This document shows positions 25,313 through 34,584 of a stretch of 64,000 nucleotides of DNA, one piece after another. Positions within the stretch are counted from its first letter, which is position 1; every line of letters starts with the position of its first letter. Source of the stretch: Bifidobacterium ramosum (lineage in GTDB: Bacteria; Actinomycetota; Actinomycetes; Actinomycetales; Bifidobacteriaceae); contig NZ_WBSM01000013.1 in NCBI RefSeq assembly GCF_009299505.1, positions 34,673-98,672 of the forward strand, given 5' to 3'. The translations under genes and the position numbers were made by a program. The notes below the pieces were generated by a model. That model saw only the letters and a list, made by a program, of their open reading frames with translations. It was not told where the DNA came from and ran no database searches.

Positions 25313-27781
25313 ATGAACACGTTCATCGTCAGATTCTTCCAAGCTGTACTTCGTATCTGCCGGTTGGTGCCGATGCTGCCGATCGTGATCGTGGCGGCGA
25401 TCCCGTTGACGTTACTGGGCGAGTGGCGACCGGTCGGGCTGTCGTCTGTCCGACTGCCTGTGCTGGGTGGTCCCGGCGTGGGGCAGTGGCTGATCATCGC
25501 GCTGGTCTTGATCGTCGTATTCGATACTGTGCGCGGGATGATCGACGACATTCGGCATGGGCAGGTCGGCGTGGATCTGCTCGCGGTCGTGGCGATCCTG
25601 TCGACCGTGGCGGTGCGTGAGTATTGGGCGAGTTGGGCGGTCATGCTGATGATCGCGTCCGGCGAGGCGATCGAGGAATACGCGCAGGCGAAGGCCGAAC
25701 ACAGCCTGACCGCATTGATGCAGGCTGCGCCGCAGACCGCGCACGTGGTCGCGTTGCCGGGCGTGGGCCGCGGCGGTGGGATGTCGCGAACGGCGGCTGA
25801 TGATGAGTCCGGAACGCGGACGGTCGTATCCGATGCCGGATTTCGGCGAGTGAATGGGACGTCGGGAGAGTCTGACGTTATTGCGGCGACCGGTGTGCGG
25901 AAACATGCTGCTGAAACGGCCGGTGTGATTCGACGTCACGATATGCACGCTGACGACCCCGGTGCGGTCTGCGCCATCACCGGTCGGGATCCGGAAGAGT
26001 GCGGTTCCATCGTGCGCCGCAGCGATGAGCGCATCCATCGGTCAGCAGCGGCCGGTGGTGATGGTTCCACGGACGCGCGTCATCTGCGCACCGTACCGGT
26101 CGATCAGGTGCGCGTTGGTGATGTGCTCGTCGTGCTGCCCGGCGAAACCGTGCCGGTCGACGGCGAGCTCATGTCCGTCTTCGCCACGCTCGACCTGAGC
26201 AACATCAACGGCGAACCGGTGCCGCGCGAAGTCTTCGCGGGCGCTCGTGTCATGTCGGGCGCGGTCAACGGATCGACCACGCTCACCATGCGCGTCACCG
26301 CGTTGGCCGTCGACTCGCAGTACCAGCGCATCATGACGCTCGTGTCCTCCGCACAGGAGTCTCGTCCGGCCGTTGTGAGGACGGCCGACCGGCTGGCCGT
26401 CCCGTTCACGGTGCTGTCGCTGGTGATCGCGGGCGTTGCGTGGGCGGTGTCCGGTGTGCCGACCCGGTTCGCGCAGGTGCTCGTGCTGGCCACGCCGTGC
26501 CCGCTGCTCATCGCCGCGCCGGTCGCGTACATCGCCGGAACCGGGCGGCTTGCGGAGGCCGGGGTGCTCATCAAGACGCAGGACGTACTCGAGCGACTCG
26601 GGCAGGTCACGCAGGTGTTCTTCGATAAAACCGGTACGCTGACCGTCAAGCAGCCGCAGGTCGTGCGCGTGGACATGCTGCCGGGGGTGGAGACCCGGCT
26701 GGACGAGGATCACGTGCTGATGATGGCTGGCGTGGTCGAGGGATATTCGGTGCATATCCTCTCGCGGGGCATCGCGGCGGCCGGCGAGGCGGCGATGAAG
26801 CGGTTGCGGGCGCGGTTTGCGGGCGGGCAGCGGGACTGTCCGGACCCCGGAGCGGACGCATTCGGGCATGGGCAGGATTTGCCGGTCGTGAAGAAGGTTC
26901 GGGAGGACGCCGGTCGGGGCGTATCCGGATCGGTGAACGGACACGCGGTGCGTGTGGGACGACTGTCCTTCGCGAACGCCCGTGATGACGGGTTCCAGCC
27001 GGTTGCCGGTGATGCCGCGAACCCGTCGGACGTGACGATTCGTACTCGGTTTGGCATGCTAGCCCCGGATGAGATGGCGTCCTATGTGTCGGTCGACGGG
27101 CAGTTGGTCGCGCGTATCGTGCTGCGCGACGTACCACGTGCGAACGCCCGCGAGGCATTGGCGCGACTGCATTCGCTGGGTGTGGGGCGGCTCACCATGC
27201 TGACCGGCGACAAGCGGGCGTCCGCCGAGATCATCGCCCGCGAAGTCGGCATCGATGAGGTGCACGCCGAACTGTTCCCGGAGGACAAGGTTGCGGCGGT
27301 GCGGGATGCGGGCGAGGTCGGAGACCATGCCCAAAGTGTGCGGCATGATGCGGACGACGTGATCCCGTCTCGTGGCGGTCGCAGAAAGTCTGAGTGTGAT
27401 GGTTCCGTTTGGCCTCAGCATAACAGGGCCGGGCATCCCGTCACGATGATGGTGGGCGACGGCGTGAACGACGCGCCCGTCCTCGCCGTCGCGGACATCG
27501 GCGTGGCCATGACCGACGGCACCTCCACCGCCGCCTCGGAATCCGCGCAGGTCGTCATCATGAACGACGACATCGCCGCCGTGCCGCAGGCCATCGCCAT
27601 TGCCCGCCGCACTAGGCGCGTCATGCTGCAGGCCGTGCTCCTCGGTCTCGGCCTCGCCCTCATCGGCATGCTCGCCGCCGCCTTCAACCTCATCCCGGTC
27701 GTCGTCGGCGCCTTCCTGCAGGAAGCCATCGACGTCGTCTCCATCCTTTGGGCTCTCACTGCCCTCCTGGATCGGGAGTGA
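25313..27781 (+). CDS. P1B-type heavy-metal-translocating ATPase with two insertions
   Basis: An 822-residue polytopic ATPase. Phosphorylation motif DKTGTLTV (Asp438), hinge GDGVNDAPV and membrane motif TPCP (Cys396, replacing the commoner CPC) place it in the P1B transition-metal group. The actuator domain is odd: a hydrophilic stretch of about 110 residues (roughly 145-255) precedes it, and the usual TGE loop reads NGE (299-301) in NINGEPVPRE. A second low-complexity insertion of about 40 residues (roughly 667-708) lies before the hinge motif. No N-terminal metal-binding domain is present. The ATG at 25313 is preferred to 25310 because AAGGAG is too near the latter. The transported metal cannot be assigned. 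Confidence 0.88.
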   Translation: MNTFIVRFFQAVLRICRLVPMLPIVIVAAIPLTLLGEWRPVGLSSVRLPVLGGPGVGQWLIIALVLIVVFDTVRGMIDDIRHGQVGVDLLAVVAILSTVAVREYWASWAVMLMIASGEAIEEYAQAKAEHSLTALMQAAPQTAHVVALPGVGRGGGMSRTAADDESGTRTVVSDAGFRRVNGTSGESDVIAATGVRKHAAETAGVIRRHDMHADDPGAVCAITGRDPEECGSIVRRSDERIHRSAAAGGDGSTDARHLRTVPVDQVRVGDVLVVLPGETVPVDGELMSVFATLDLSNINGEPVPREVFAGARVMSGAVNGSTTLTMRVTALAVDSQYQRIMTLVSSAQESRPAVVRTADRLAVPFTVLSLVIAGVAWAVSGVPTRFAQVLVLATPCPLLIAAPVAYIAGTGRLAEAGVLIKTQDVLERLGQVTQVFFDKTGTLTVKQPQVVRVDMLPGVETRLDEDHVLMMAGVVEGYSVHILSRGIAAAGEAAMKRLRARFAGGQRDCPDPGADAFGHGQDLPVVKKVREDAGRGVSGSVNGHAVRVGRLSFANARDDGFQPVAGDAANPSDVTIRTRFGMLAPDEMASYVSVDGQLVARIVLRDVPRANAREALARLHSLGVGRLTMLTGDKRASAEIIAREVGIDEVHAELFPEDKVAAVRDAGEVGDHAQSVRHDADDVIPSRGGRRKSECDGSVWPQHNRAGHPVTMMVGDGVNDAPVLAVADIGVAMTDGTSTAASESAQVVIMNDDIAAVPQAIAIARRTRRVMLQAVLLGLGLALIGMLAAAFNLIPVVVGAFLQEAIDVVSILWALTALLDRE

Positions 27782-27798
27782 TCGACGTGAATGAGAGG

Positions 27799-28004
27799 CT
27801 TTCCGCAAACTGAGAGGCAGATTGCATGATGCGCAAGGATCTTTCTCCAAACTGAGAGGCAGCTCTTCGTGGGGACGGTGCCATATTCCCGTTGTGATGA
27901 CCCATTTCGAGGGTAGATCAGCCGTGCGTGGAGGGGAAAGCTGCCTCTCGGTTTGGAGAAAGACCACTGTGAGGCCGCGAATCTGCCTCTCAGTTTGCAG
28001 AAAG
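27799..28004. repeat. Nested palindrome (family E), copy 1
   Basis: Outer arms 27799-27823 and 27980-28004, and inner arms 27841-27864 and 27939-27962, all carry AAACTGAGAGGCAG or its complement flanked by CTTTC/GAAAG. Inner arms match each other through 24 bp with one G/T change, and outer arms match each other apart from one base. About 17 bp separates outer from inner arm on each side. No gene lies in 27782-28121. Confidence 0.9.
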
Positions 28005-28121
28005 GAACATACCACGCGTCTCAAGCGGCAAGTCGGCTGATTCCCGCTGGCAGTTGTGCCGATATGCAGCCGTCCAAATCACCCCTTCCGCGATTCGGCG
28101 GCTTGCGATAGGCTGTAACGC

Positions 28122-29582
28122 GTGACTGAAACTGTGAATACTGACAATAATGAACTGCGCATCGCAGTGATCGGCGCCGGTCCGGCCGGCGTCTACTCCT
28201 CCGACATCTTCCTGCGTCAGCTCAAGAAGCTCGGCGAGGAGCTCGGTCTCGGCACCGAGGCTCGCATCGACCTGTTCGAGAAGCTGCCTGTGCCGTTCGG
28301 CTTGGTCCGTTATGGCGTGGCGCCCGATCATCCGTCCATCAAGTTCATCGCGTCCGCGCTCGAAAAAACGCTCGACAACCCGAACATCCACCTGTATTGC
28401 GACGTGGAGTTCGGCAAGGACGTGACGCTCGACGAGCTGCTTGCCCGTTACGACGCCGTGCTGTTCGCCACCGGCGCGGTCAAGGACAAGCCGCTCGGCC
28501 TGCCTGGCGCGGACCTCGACGGCGTGTACGGCGCGGCCAAGTTCGTCGAGTGGTACGACGGCTATCCGACCGGCGCTCGCGAATGGCCGCTGACGGCCGA
28601 GAACGTGGCCGTGATCGGCGGCGGTAACGTCGCGATGGACGTGGCCCGCGAGCTCATGCGCAACGCGGACGACCTCAAGGCCAAGACCGACATCCCGGAC
28701 AACGTCTACGAGGGCATTCAGAGCAACAAGGCGAAGGTGCTCCATCTGTTCATCCGTCGCGGCGTCGCGCAGGCGAAGTTCAGCGTGCAGGAGCTGCGTG
28801 AGATGGAGAAGCTGCCCGGCGTGCAGCTCATCATCAACGAGGACGATTTCGAACTGGACGATGACACCATCGAGGTCGCCGGTCAGGACAAGCTCACCCG
28901 TCAGATGGTCGAGGAGCTGTTCACGATCCGCGAGATGGCCGAGGACATGGAGGACGACGGCGACGTTGACTTCGAAGGCAACCCGGCCGACCGCAAGTAC
29001 TACGTCCACTTCAACTCCGCCCCGACCGAGATCCTCGGCGAGGACGGCAAGGTGACCGCGATCCGCGTCGAGCGCACCGAAACCGGCGCCGACGGCAAGA
29101 TGCACCGCACCGGTGAGTTCACCGACTACCCGGTCGAGGCAGTGTACCACGCGATCGGCTACCAGCCGGCCGAAGCGCCCGGCATCGTGTACGACCACAA
29201 GGGCGCGCATCTGGCCAATGCGAACGGCGACGGCCGCATCACCACCGCCGCGGACGGCGGCGAAGTGCGCGAACGCCTGTACGCGACCGGTTGGGCCAAG
29301 CGCGGCCCGGTCGGCCTGATCGGTTCGACCAAGTCCGACGCGCTCATGATCGTGACCAACATGCTCGAGGATCTCGCCAAGGCCGCGGAAGGCGGCCGCG
29401 TGGCGGCAGACCGCGACCCGGAGTCGATCGACCGACTGCTGGAGAGCCGCGGCGTCAAGCCGATCGATTTCGCCGGCTGGAAGAAGGTCGACGCGTTCGA
29501 GCGTGCGGAAGGCGCGAAGGAAGGCCGCGAGCACAAGAAGGTCATTGATCCGGATCAGATGCGCGCGCTGGCGCATGCGTGA
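28122..29582 (+). CDS. Ferredoxin/flavodoxin-NADP+ reductase, adrenodoxin-reductase (FprA) type
   Basis: A 486-residue flavoprotein passing electrons between NADPH and ferredoxin. FAD-binding IAVIGAGPAGVYSSD is at the N-terminus, the NADP-binding Rossmann motif VAVIGGGNVAMDVA lies near 165, and GWAKRGPVGLIGSTKSDA is the conserved C-terminal FAD contact. Length matches the family. The GTG at 28122 has no ribosome site but follows a -10-like TAGGCT (28109-28114) by 7 bp, suggesting a leaderless mRNA (inference). Confidence 0.92.
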   Translation: MTETVNTDNNELRIAVIGAGPAGVYSSDIFLRQLKKLGEELGLGTEARIDLFEKLPVPFGLVRYGVAPDHPSIKFIASALEKTLDNPNIHLYCDVEFGKDVTLDELLARYDAVLFATGAVKDKPLGLPGADLDGVYGAAKFVEWYDGYPTGAREWPLTAENVAVIGGGNVAMDVARELMRNADDLKAKTDIPDNVYEGIQSNKAKVLHLFIRRGVAQAKFSVQELREMEKLPGVQLIINEDDFELDDDTIEVAGQDKLTRQMVEELFTIREMAEDMEDDGDVDFEGNPADRKYYVHFNSAPTEILGEDGKVTAIRVERTETGADGKMHRTGEFTDYPVEAVYHAIGYQPAEAPGIVYDHKGAHLANANGDGRITTAADGGEVRERLYATGWAKRGPVGLIGSTKSDALMIVTNMLEDLAKAAEGGRVAADRDPESIDRLLESRGVKPIDFAGWKKVDAFERAEGAKEGREHKKVIDPDQMRALAHA

Positions 29583-29666
29583 TGCGGGTTGCGTTTGACG
29601 TTGATGGTTGCGGCGGGCGGCTGATTCCTGATGTTTGCTGATGTCTGACATCTAACGTCTGACGTT

Positions 29667-29709
29667 GACGGGCGGCCGGTTGCGATGGAATCGCGACCGG
29701 CCGCCCGTC
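29667..29709. terminator. Long hairpin after the ferredoxin reductase gene
   Basis: GACGGGCGGCCGGTTGCGA pairs with a near-perfect complement through 29709 around a short loop. No T-run follows, so it may stop transcription inefficiently or stabilise the 3' end. Confidence 0.55.
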
Positions 29710-29816
29710 GTATATGTGCCGTCGTATGCGTATTGCAATACGCCGTCGTTCGTCGCGGCGCTTCGCTCCGGTTCCGCTGGCGGCGGACATGCCGCATCCA
29801 TCCAGCCAACACTCAG

Positions 29817-29832
29817 ACAGTGAATTTACTGT
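29817..29832. promoter_or_regulatory. Palindrome upstream of htpX
   Basis: ACAGTGAATTTACTGT, a dyad with 5-bp arms, ends 7 bp before the htpX start codon in a stretch without a ribosome site. It could be an operator overlapping the promoter of a leaderless message. Confidence 0.35.
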
Positions 29833-29839
29833 GTGCATT

Positions 29840-30790
29840 ATGAACGGCAAACTGCGGGTGCACGGCCACTTCAACGGCCTGAAGACAACGCTGCTTTTCG
29901 CGTTGATGTGGGCAGTGATCATGCTCATCTGGTGGGCCACGGGCGGCCGCCGCAGCACGCTGAGCATGTATATCGTCATCGGTCTGATCACCACGTTCGG
30001 GTCGTACTGGTTCTCCGACAAGCTCGCCATCGCGTCGATGCGCGCGCGGGAGGTGTCCGAGGCCGAAGCCCCTGCGCTGTACCGCATCGTACGTGAGCTG
30101 AGCGCAAAGGCCGGCAAGCCGATGCCGCGCATCTATATCGCCCCGACCATGAGCCCGAACGCGTTCGCGACCGGCCGCAACGAACGGCATGCGGCGGTGT
30201 GCTGCACGCAGGGCATCCTGCAGCTGCTCAACGAACGTGAGATCCGCGGTGTGCTCGGCCACGAGCTGATGCATGTGTACAATCACGACATTCTGACGTC
30301 GGCGATCGCGTCGGCGATGGCGACGGTGATCACGTATCTCGGCTATTCGCTGATGTATTTCGGTGGTGGTTCGCGCGACGACCGTGACGGTGATTCGGGT
30401 GCGTTCGGTCTGATCGGCGTGCTGTTGAGTTCGATTCTTGCGCCGATCGGTGCGTCGCTGATTCAGATGGCGATTTCGCGGACGCGCGAATACGATGCGG
30501 ACGAGGACGGGTCGCTGCTGACGGGTGATCCGGAGGCGCTGGCGTCGGCGTTGAACAAGATCTCGTACGGCGCGCAGACGACGCCGATGCCGAAGACCGC
30601 GGGCACGCAGTCGGTAGCGGCGATGATGATCGCGAATCCGTTCTCCGCGGCCGGTTTTTCGAAGCTGTTCTCGACGCACCCGCCGACCGAGCAGCGGATT
30701 GCGCGGCTGATGCAGATGGCCCAGGAGATGCGCGCCGCGGACGCCGGCGTGGGCGGTGCCGGTTATGGTCCGGCGCAGGTGCGGTACTAA
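29840..30790 (+). CDS. htpX: HtpX-type membrane zinc metalloprotease
   Basis: A 316-residue M48 protease that degrades damaged membrane proteins. Two hydrophobic segments (TLLFALMWAVIMLIWW and TLSMYIVIGLITTFG) precede the catalytic HELMH (in LGHELMHVYNHD), with the third zinc ligand in REYDADEDGS. Two further hydrophobic segments follow HEXXH. FSTHPPTEQRIARL near the C-terminus is conserved in HtpX. The ATG at 29840 is chosen because the longer upstream frame has no ribosome site and lacks family similarity. Confidence 0.93.
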   Translation: MNGKLRVHGHFNGLKTTLLFALMWAVIMLIWWATGGRRSTLSMYIVIGLITTFGSYWFSDKLAIASMRAREVSEAEAPALYRIVRELSAKAGKPMPRIYIAPTMSPNAFATGRNERHAAVCCTQGILQLLNEREIRGVLGHELMHVYNHDILTSAIASAMATVITYLGYSLMYFGGGSRDDRDGDSGAFGLIGVLLSSILAPIGASLIQMAISRTREYDADEDGSLLTGDPEALASALNKISYGAQTTPMPKTAGTQSVAAMMIANPFSAAGFSKLFSTHPPTEQRIARLMQMAQEMRAADAGVGGAGYGPAQVRY

Positions 30791-30911
30791 CGGCTTTTTG
30801 TTGTTTTTTTGTGTCGCTTTCTGTTTTCCGTCACTTTCCGTCGCTTGCTGTCGCTTGTTGTAACTTTCCCATCATTGCTTACTGTCTCTTGCTGTAACTT
30901 TCCGTCACTCC
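30791..30911 (+). repeat. T-rich degenerate tandem sequence after htpX
   Basis: After the stop codon comes TTTTTGTTGTTTTTTTGTG, then loose repeats of the type (TTTCCGTCAC / TTGCTGTCGC / TTGTAACTTTCC). The T-run may release htpX transcripts, though no stable stem precedes it. Confidence 0.4.
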
Positions 30912-30959
30912 AACGGACATACAGCCGATTACGGGCGTGATTTCGGCTGTATGTCCGTT
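30912..30959. repeat. 48-bp palindromic repeat (family B), copy 7
   Basis: Left arm consensus; right arm begins TTCGG instead of ATCGG. Loop TACGGGCGTGAT. Confidence 0.95.
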
Positions 30960-31134
30960 GATGGGGGATTGATGGATTGACGAATCGGCGAATCGAGAAT
31001 CGCGACAGGGTGGGATGTGCAGGACGACACGGTCGGCACCGACGGGCGACTGCTTGCTTGCCAGTGCGGGACGGCGACGCGTGGGCCGACGGTCTGCTAT
31101 ACTGTCTGCTTGTGTCTCGCGTCGGTGAGACATC

Positions 31135-31205
31135 GCGAATGTAGTTCATCGGTAGAACGACAGCTTCCCAAGCTGTAGAGGCGGGTTCGACTCCCGTCAT
31201 TCGCT
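31135..31205 (+). tRNA. tRNA-Gly (CCC)
   Basis: Acceptor GCGAATG pairs with CATTCGC. The anticodon stem ACAGC/GCTGT encloses TTCCCAA (anticodon CCC). T-arm GCGGGTTCGACTCCCGT is canonical. No CCA is encoded. TATACT at 31098-31103 is a likely -10 element. Confidence 0.96.
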
Positions 31206-31211
31206 CCGATG

Positions 31212-31240
31212 GGCGGCGGTTGCCGCCTTTTGTGTTTTTT
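31212..31240 (+). terminator. Intrinsic terminator of tRNA-Gly
   Basis: GGCGGC pairs with GCCGCC around GGTT and is followed by TTTTGTGTTTTTT. Confidence 0.85.
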
Positions 31241-31258
31241 GTACTGTGTATAGCTGAT

Positions 31259-31427
31259 GCGCAAGAAATTCGGGATATGAAGCCGATCGTCCCGAATTTC
31301 TTGCACTGAGCGAGCGTCAGTGCAAGAAATTCGGGAGATTGGGGATAATTCCCCGAATATCGTGCACTGAGATCCGGTCAGTGCAAGGATTTCGGGACGA
31401 AAGGGTTGTTTTCCCGAATTTCTTGCG
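31259..31427. repeat. Cluster of three family F palindromes
   Basis: Left arms GCAAGAAATTCGGGA start at 31261, 31322 and 31383 (the last as GCAAGGATTTCGGGA); right arms TCCCGAATTTCTTGC or variants start at 31290, 31351 and 31412. Each loop is exactly 14 nt, with unrelated sequences. CAGTG/CACTG dinucleotide-rich junctions link the units. Confidence 0.92.
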
Positions 31428-31483
31428 CCGGAGAAGCGGGGAGGATGTCGCGGTGCGGCCATCCGGGACGCGTTTTCGACTCC

Positions 31484-31531
31484 AACGGACATGCAGCCGA
31501 TTCGGGCAACGTAATCGGCTGTATGTCCGTT
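31484..31531. repeat. 48-bp palindromic repeat (family B), copy 8
   Basis: Left arm has CATGCAGCC for CATACAGCC; right arm consensus. Confidence 0.95.
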
Positions 31532-31553
31532 ACAAGGCCGAGACCTCTCTCCT

Positions 31554-31601
31554 AACGGACATACAGCCGAAAAGGGCGGGTAAATCGGCTGTATGTCCGT
31601 T
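31554..31601. repeat. 48-bp palindromic repeat (family B), copy 9
   Basis: Left arm ends CCGAA; right arm consensus. It starts 70 bp after the preceding copy. Confidence 0.95.
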
Positions 31602-31763
31602 AGGAAGTAGGAGGTCGAGCCGAGACGGGGCGAGCCGAGACGGGGAGTGCCGACGGCGGCGGGCACACGGAGCGCCGCCGAGATGAGACGGGGGATGGCG
31701 GCAGTAGAGGCCGTAAGGTAACCTATTCGACGGCGGAAATTGGCGATGTGGCGGAGGTGTGAA

Positions 31764-33050
31764 ATGCCTGGAATCGTGTTGATCGGCGCTCAGTGGGGCG
31801 ACGAAGGCAAGGGCAAGGCGACTGATCTGATCGGGACGAAGGTCGATTACGTCGCGCGTTTCAACGGCGGCAACAACGCGGGACACAGCGTGGTCGTCGG
31901 CAACGAATCGTATGCGCTGCATCTGCTGCCGTCCGGCATCATCAGCCCGAACGTCACCCCGGTGATCGGCAACGGCGTCGTCGTCGATCCGGAGGTCCTG
32001 TTCGAGGAGATCGACGGCCTGCAGTCGCGCGGCGTCGACTGCTCGCGTCTGCTCGTCTCCGAGGCGGCGCACGTCATCGCGCCGTATCATCGCGTGCTCG
32101 ACAAGGTCACCGAACGCTTCCTCGGCAAGCACAAGATCGGCACCACCGGCCGCGGCATCGGCCCGGCCTACGCCGACAAGATCAACCGCGTCGGTATTCG
32201 CGTGCACGACCTGTTCAACGCCGACCACCTGCACGACAAGGTCGAGGCCAGCCTGCACCAGAAGAACCAGATCCTGGTCAAGCTGTACAACCGCCGCGCC
32301 ATCGACGTCGACCAGACCACCGACGAACTGCTCAAGCTTGGCGAACGCCTGAAGCCGTACGTCGCCAACACCGGCCTGATCCTCAACAAGGCGCTCGACG
32401 AGGGCAAGACCGTCCTGTTCGAGGGCGCGCAGGCCACCATGCTCGACGTGGATCACGGCACGTACCCGTTCGTCACGTCCTCCAACCCGACCGCGGGCGG
32501 CGCGTGCACCGGCACCGGCGTCGGTCCGACCAAGATCACCCGCGTGATCGGCGTTTCCAAGGCGTACGTGACCCGCGTGGGCGAAGGCCCGTTCCCGACC
32601 GAACTGTTCGACGAATCCGGCGACTGGCTGCGTGCGCAGGGTCACGAGTACGGCGTGACCACCGGCCGTCCGCGTCGCTGCGGCTGGTTCGACGCGGTCG
32701 TCAACCGTTACGCGAGCCAGGTCAACGGCCTGACCGACATCGTCCTCACCAAGCTCGACGTGCTCACCGGGCTCAAGGAGATCCCGATCTGCGTCGCGTA
32801 TGACGTGGACGGCGAGCGGTACGACGACATGCCGACCGATCAGGCTGCGTTCGCCGTCGCTAAGCCGATCTATGAGACGATGCCGGGCTGGGATGAGGAC
32901 ATCTCCGCCGTGCACGCGTTCGAGGACCTACCGGCCACCTGCCAGGCGTACGTCAAGCGTCTCGAGGAGCTGTCGAACTGCCGCATCTCCGCGATCGGCA
33001 CCGGCCCGCAGCGTGACCACATCATCTCCGTCCACTCGCTGATCGACTGA
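31764..33050 (+). CDS. purA: Adenylosuccinate synthetase
   Basis: A 428-residue enzyme joining IMP and aspartate with GTP in AMP synthesis. The N-terminal GTP loop [11 protein letters not shown], the IMP-binding NNAGHSVV, the [14 protein letters not shown] segment and [12 protein letters not shown] are all present at family positions. The ATG at 31764 follows GGAGGTG; the frame extends upstream to 31740 without support. A hairpin at 33070 probably ends the gene. Confidence 0.97.
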   Translation: MPGIVLIGAQWGDEGKGKATDLIGTKVDYVARFNGGNNAGHSVVVGNESYALHLLPSGIISPNVTPVIGNGVVVDPEVLFEEIDGLQSRGVDCSRLLVSEAAHVIAPYHRVLDKVTERFLGKHKIGTTGRGIGPAYADKINRVGIRVHDLFNADHLHDKVEASLHQKNQILVKLYNRRAIDVDQTTDELLKLGERLKPYVANTGLILNKALDEGKTVLFEGAQATMLDVDHGTYPFVTSSNPTAGGACTGTGVGPTKITRVIGVSKAYVTRVGEGPFPTELFDESGDWLRAQGHEYGVTTGRPRRCGWFDAVVNRYASQVNGLTDIVLTKLDVLTGLKEIPICVAYDVDGERYDDMPTDQAAFAVAKPIYETMPGWDEDISAVHAFEDLPATCQAYVKRLEELSNCRISAIGTGPQRDHIISVHSLID

Positions 33051-33069
33051 CCTGCTGGTTGGCTGATGT

Positions 33070-33104
33070 GATCGGCCGGTCGCCGTTTGGTCGACCGGCC
33101 GATC
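33070..33104 (+). terminator. Hairpin after purA
   Basis: GATCGGCCGGTCG and CGACCGGCCGATC form a perfect 13-bp stem with a 9-nt loop. No long T-run follows. Confidence 0.6.
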
Positions 33105-33153
33105 GCCGTTGTGGGACCGTTCCGCCGCGTTCGTTATAGAGAAGGGATTCGTC

Positions 33154-34176
33154 ATGACCGAGGAAGAACTGCCGTCTCTGGAGATGCCGATACTCAAGCC
33201 GGTCATGCCCGGAGCAACGCCGGCGGACGATGATCTGACGATCGCCGATGCTGCGTCGTCGTCTGACGGTGCGACGCATGATGACGTGCCACATGACAGT
33301 GCTGATGGTGCCGATCATGTCGTCAGTACTGACAGTACCGACGACACTATGCCGCATGACGGTACCGATGTCGTCACCACCAACAACGCCGCCCCGTCCG
33401 CGTCCAGCGACGCGACCGCCGATCCGTCACCGGTCACCACCGAGTTTGCGTCCACCCGCATCAACGCGTCGTCCGGCCGCCCCATTGCGGCCTTCCTCGG
33501 CAAGGGACAGCCCGCTCCTCCGCAGATCCCACTGGCCCCGATGAAACGCATGCAGGCGCGGTTCAATCCGCTCGCGGACGGCATGCTGTATCTCGTCGTA
33601 TTCGTCGGCGGCTTCGTCGGCACCGGCCTGCGCTACGGCCTGAACCTGCTGCTGCCGAATCCGGCCGCGCCGAGCGGGTTCTTCCACGCGTTCCACCCGT
33701 CCACGTTCATCGCGAACATGTGCGCGTGCTTCATTTTCGCGGCGCTCAGCGCGTACATGTCGCAGGCGTCGTGGATCCGCAAGCGCGTCCGCGAGCTCAC
33801 CAGCCGCGGCGTCGGCATGGGTATGTGCGGTGGGTTCTCGACGCTGTCGGCGATGGCGATCGAGGATCTCACGTCGGCGCACAAGGGGCAGATCGCGGGG
33901 TTCCTGTTCTATACGCTGGTCAGTTTCGCGTGCGGCCTGATCGTCGCGTGGATCGGCACGAAACTGGCGCTGTCGCTCGCCGCCAAACGGTCGGTGCGGG
34001 CGCTGCACGAGCAGATGCGTCGCGGCGACGGCGCGAACGTCGTGCGATCCACGGCACCGGAGGGGGATTACGGGCAGCCGGCCACGACGCTGGTGCCGTC
34101 GTTCGAGCCCGATCCCGTGACCGACGAGATCCCGATGGTCGCCGATCCGATACGAGGGGAGGCTCACGAGCAATGA
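33154..34176 (+). CDS. crcB: CrcB/Fluc fluoride channel subunit with long acidic N-terminal extension
   Basis: A 340-residue protein. Residues 1-145 are hydrophilic and rich in Asp, Ser and Thr. The remainder is the four-helix Fluc unit: GGFVGTGLRYGLN (helix 1), PSTFIANMCACFIFA with the conserved Asn, GMGMCGGFSTLSAMA with the central FSTLS phenylalanine-box motif, and a final helix. Normal Fluc subunits are 110-130 residues, so the extension is exceptional. The stop overlaps the start of the second crcB gene (ATGA), so the pair should form a dual-topology heterodimer that exports fluoride. GAAGGGA precedes the ATG. No fluoride riboswitch was seen upstream. Confidence 0.9.
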   Translation: MTEEELPSLEMPILKPVMPGATPADDDLTIADAASSSDGATHDDVPHDSADGADHVVSTDSTDDTMPHDGTDVVTTNNAAPSASSDATADPSPVTTEFASTRINASSGRPIAAFLGKGQPAPPQIPLAPMKRMQARFNPLADGMLYLVVFVGGFVGTGLRYGLNLLLPNPAAPSGFFHAFHPSTFIANMCACFIFAALSAYMSQASWIRKRVRELTSRGVGMGMCGGFSTLSAMAIEDLTSAHKGQIAGFLFYTLVSFACGLIVAWIGTKLALSLAAKRSVRALHEQMRRGDGANVVRSTAPEGDYGQPATTLVPSFEPDPVTDEIPMVADPIRGEAHEQ

Positions 34177-34550
34177 CGACGTTCCTTTTGGTGGCCGCAT
34201 GCGGCGGCCTGGGCGCGGTGACGCGCTTCGTGCTCAACACGTCGATCCAACGGCTGTGGAACAACGCGTTCCCGCTGTCGACGTTCGTGATCAACGTCAT
34301 CGCCACGTTCTGCGCGGGCATCGCGGCGGCGGCCTACGCATACCAGACCGTCGACCAGCACACGTACCTGCTGTTCGTCACCGGGTTCCTCGGCGGCTTC
34401 TCGACGTTCTCGACCGCGATCAACGAAATGGTATCGCTCACGCGCAAGGAACGGTTCGGCATGGCCGCGCTGTACTGCGCGCTGACGATCGTCGTGCCGC
34501 TGCTATGCGTCGCCGCCGGGTGGTTCTGCATCGCGGTGACGCAGTCGTGA
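34173..34550 (+). CDS. crcB: CrcB/Fluc fluoride channel subunit
   Basis: A 125-residue four-helix subunit of standard size. GGLGAVTRFVLN, LSTFVINVIATFCAG and GFLGGFSTFSTAINE are the conserved Fluc motifs. Its ATG overlaps the stop of the upstream crcB gene by 4 nt, with GGGGAGG ahead, implying coupled translation and a paired channel. Confidence 0.95.
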   Translation: MTTFLLVAACGGLGAVTRFVLNTSIQRLWNNAFPLSTFVINVIATFCAGIAAAAYAYQTVDQHTYLLFVTGFLGGFSTFSTAINEMVSLTRKERFGMAALYCALTIVVPLLCVAAGWFCIAVTQS

Positions 34551-34584
34551 GCTGAGACGTCAGTTGCGGTCGGTCCGCAGCGGA

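Noticed and set aside
33051..33153. Fluoride riboswitch before the crcB genes
   Set aside because: The 100-bp leader holds only a purA-end hairpin; the conserved core of the crcB motif was not found.
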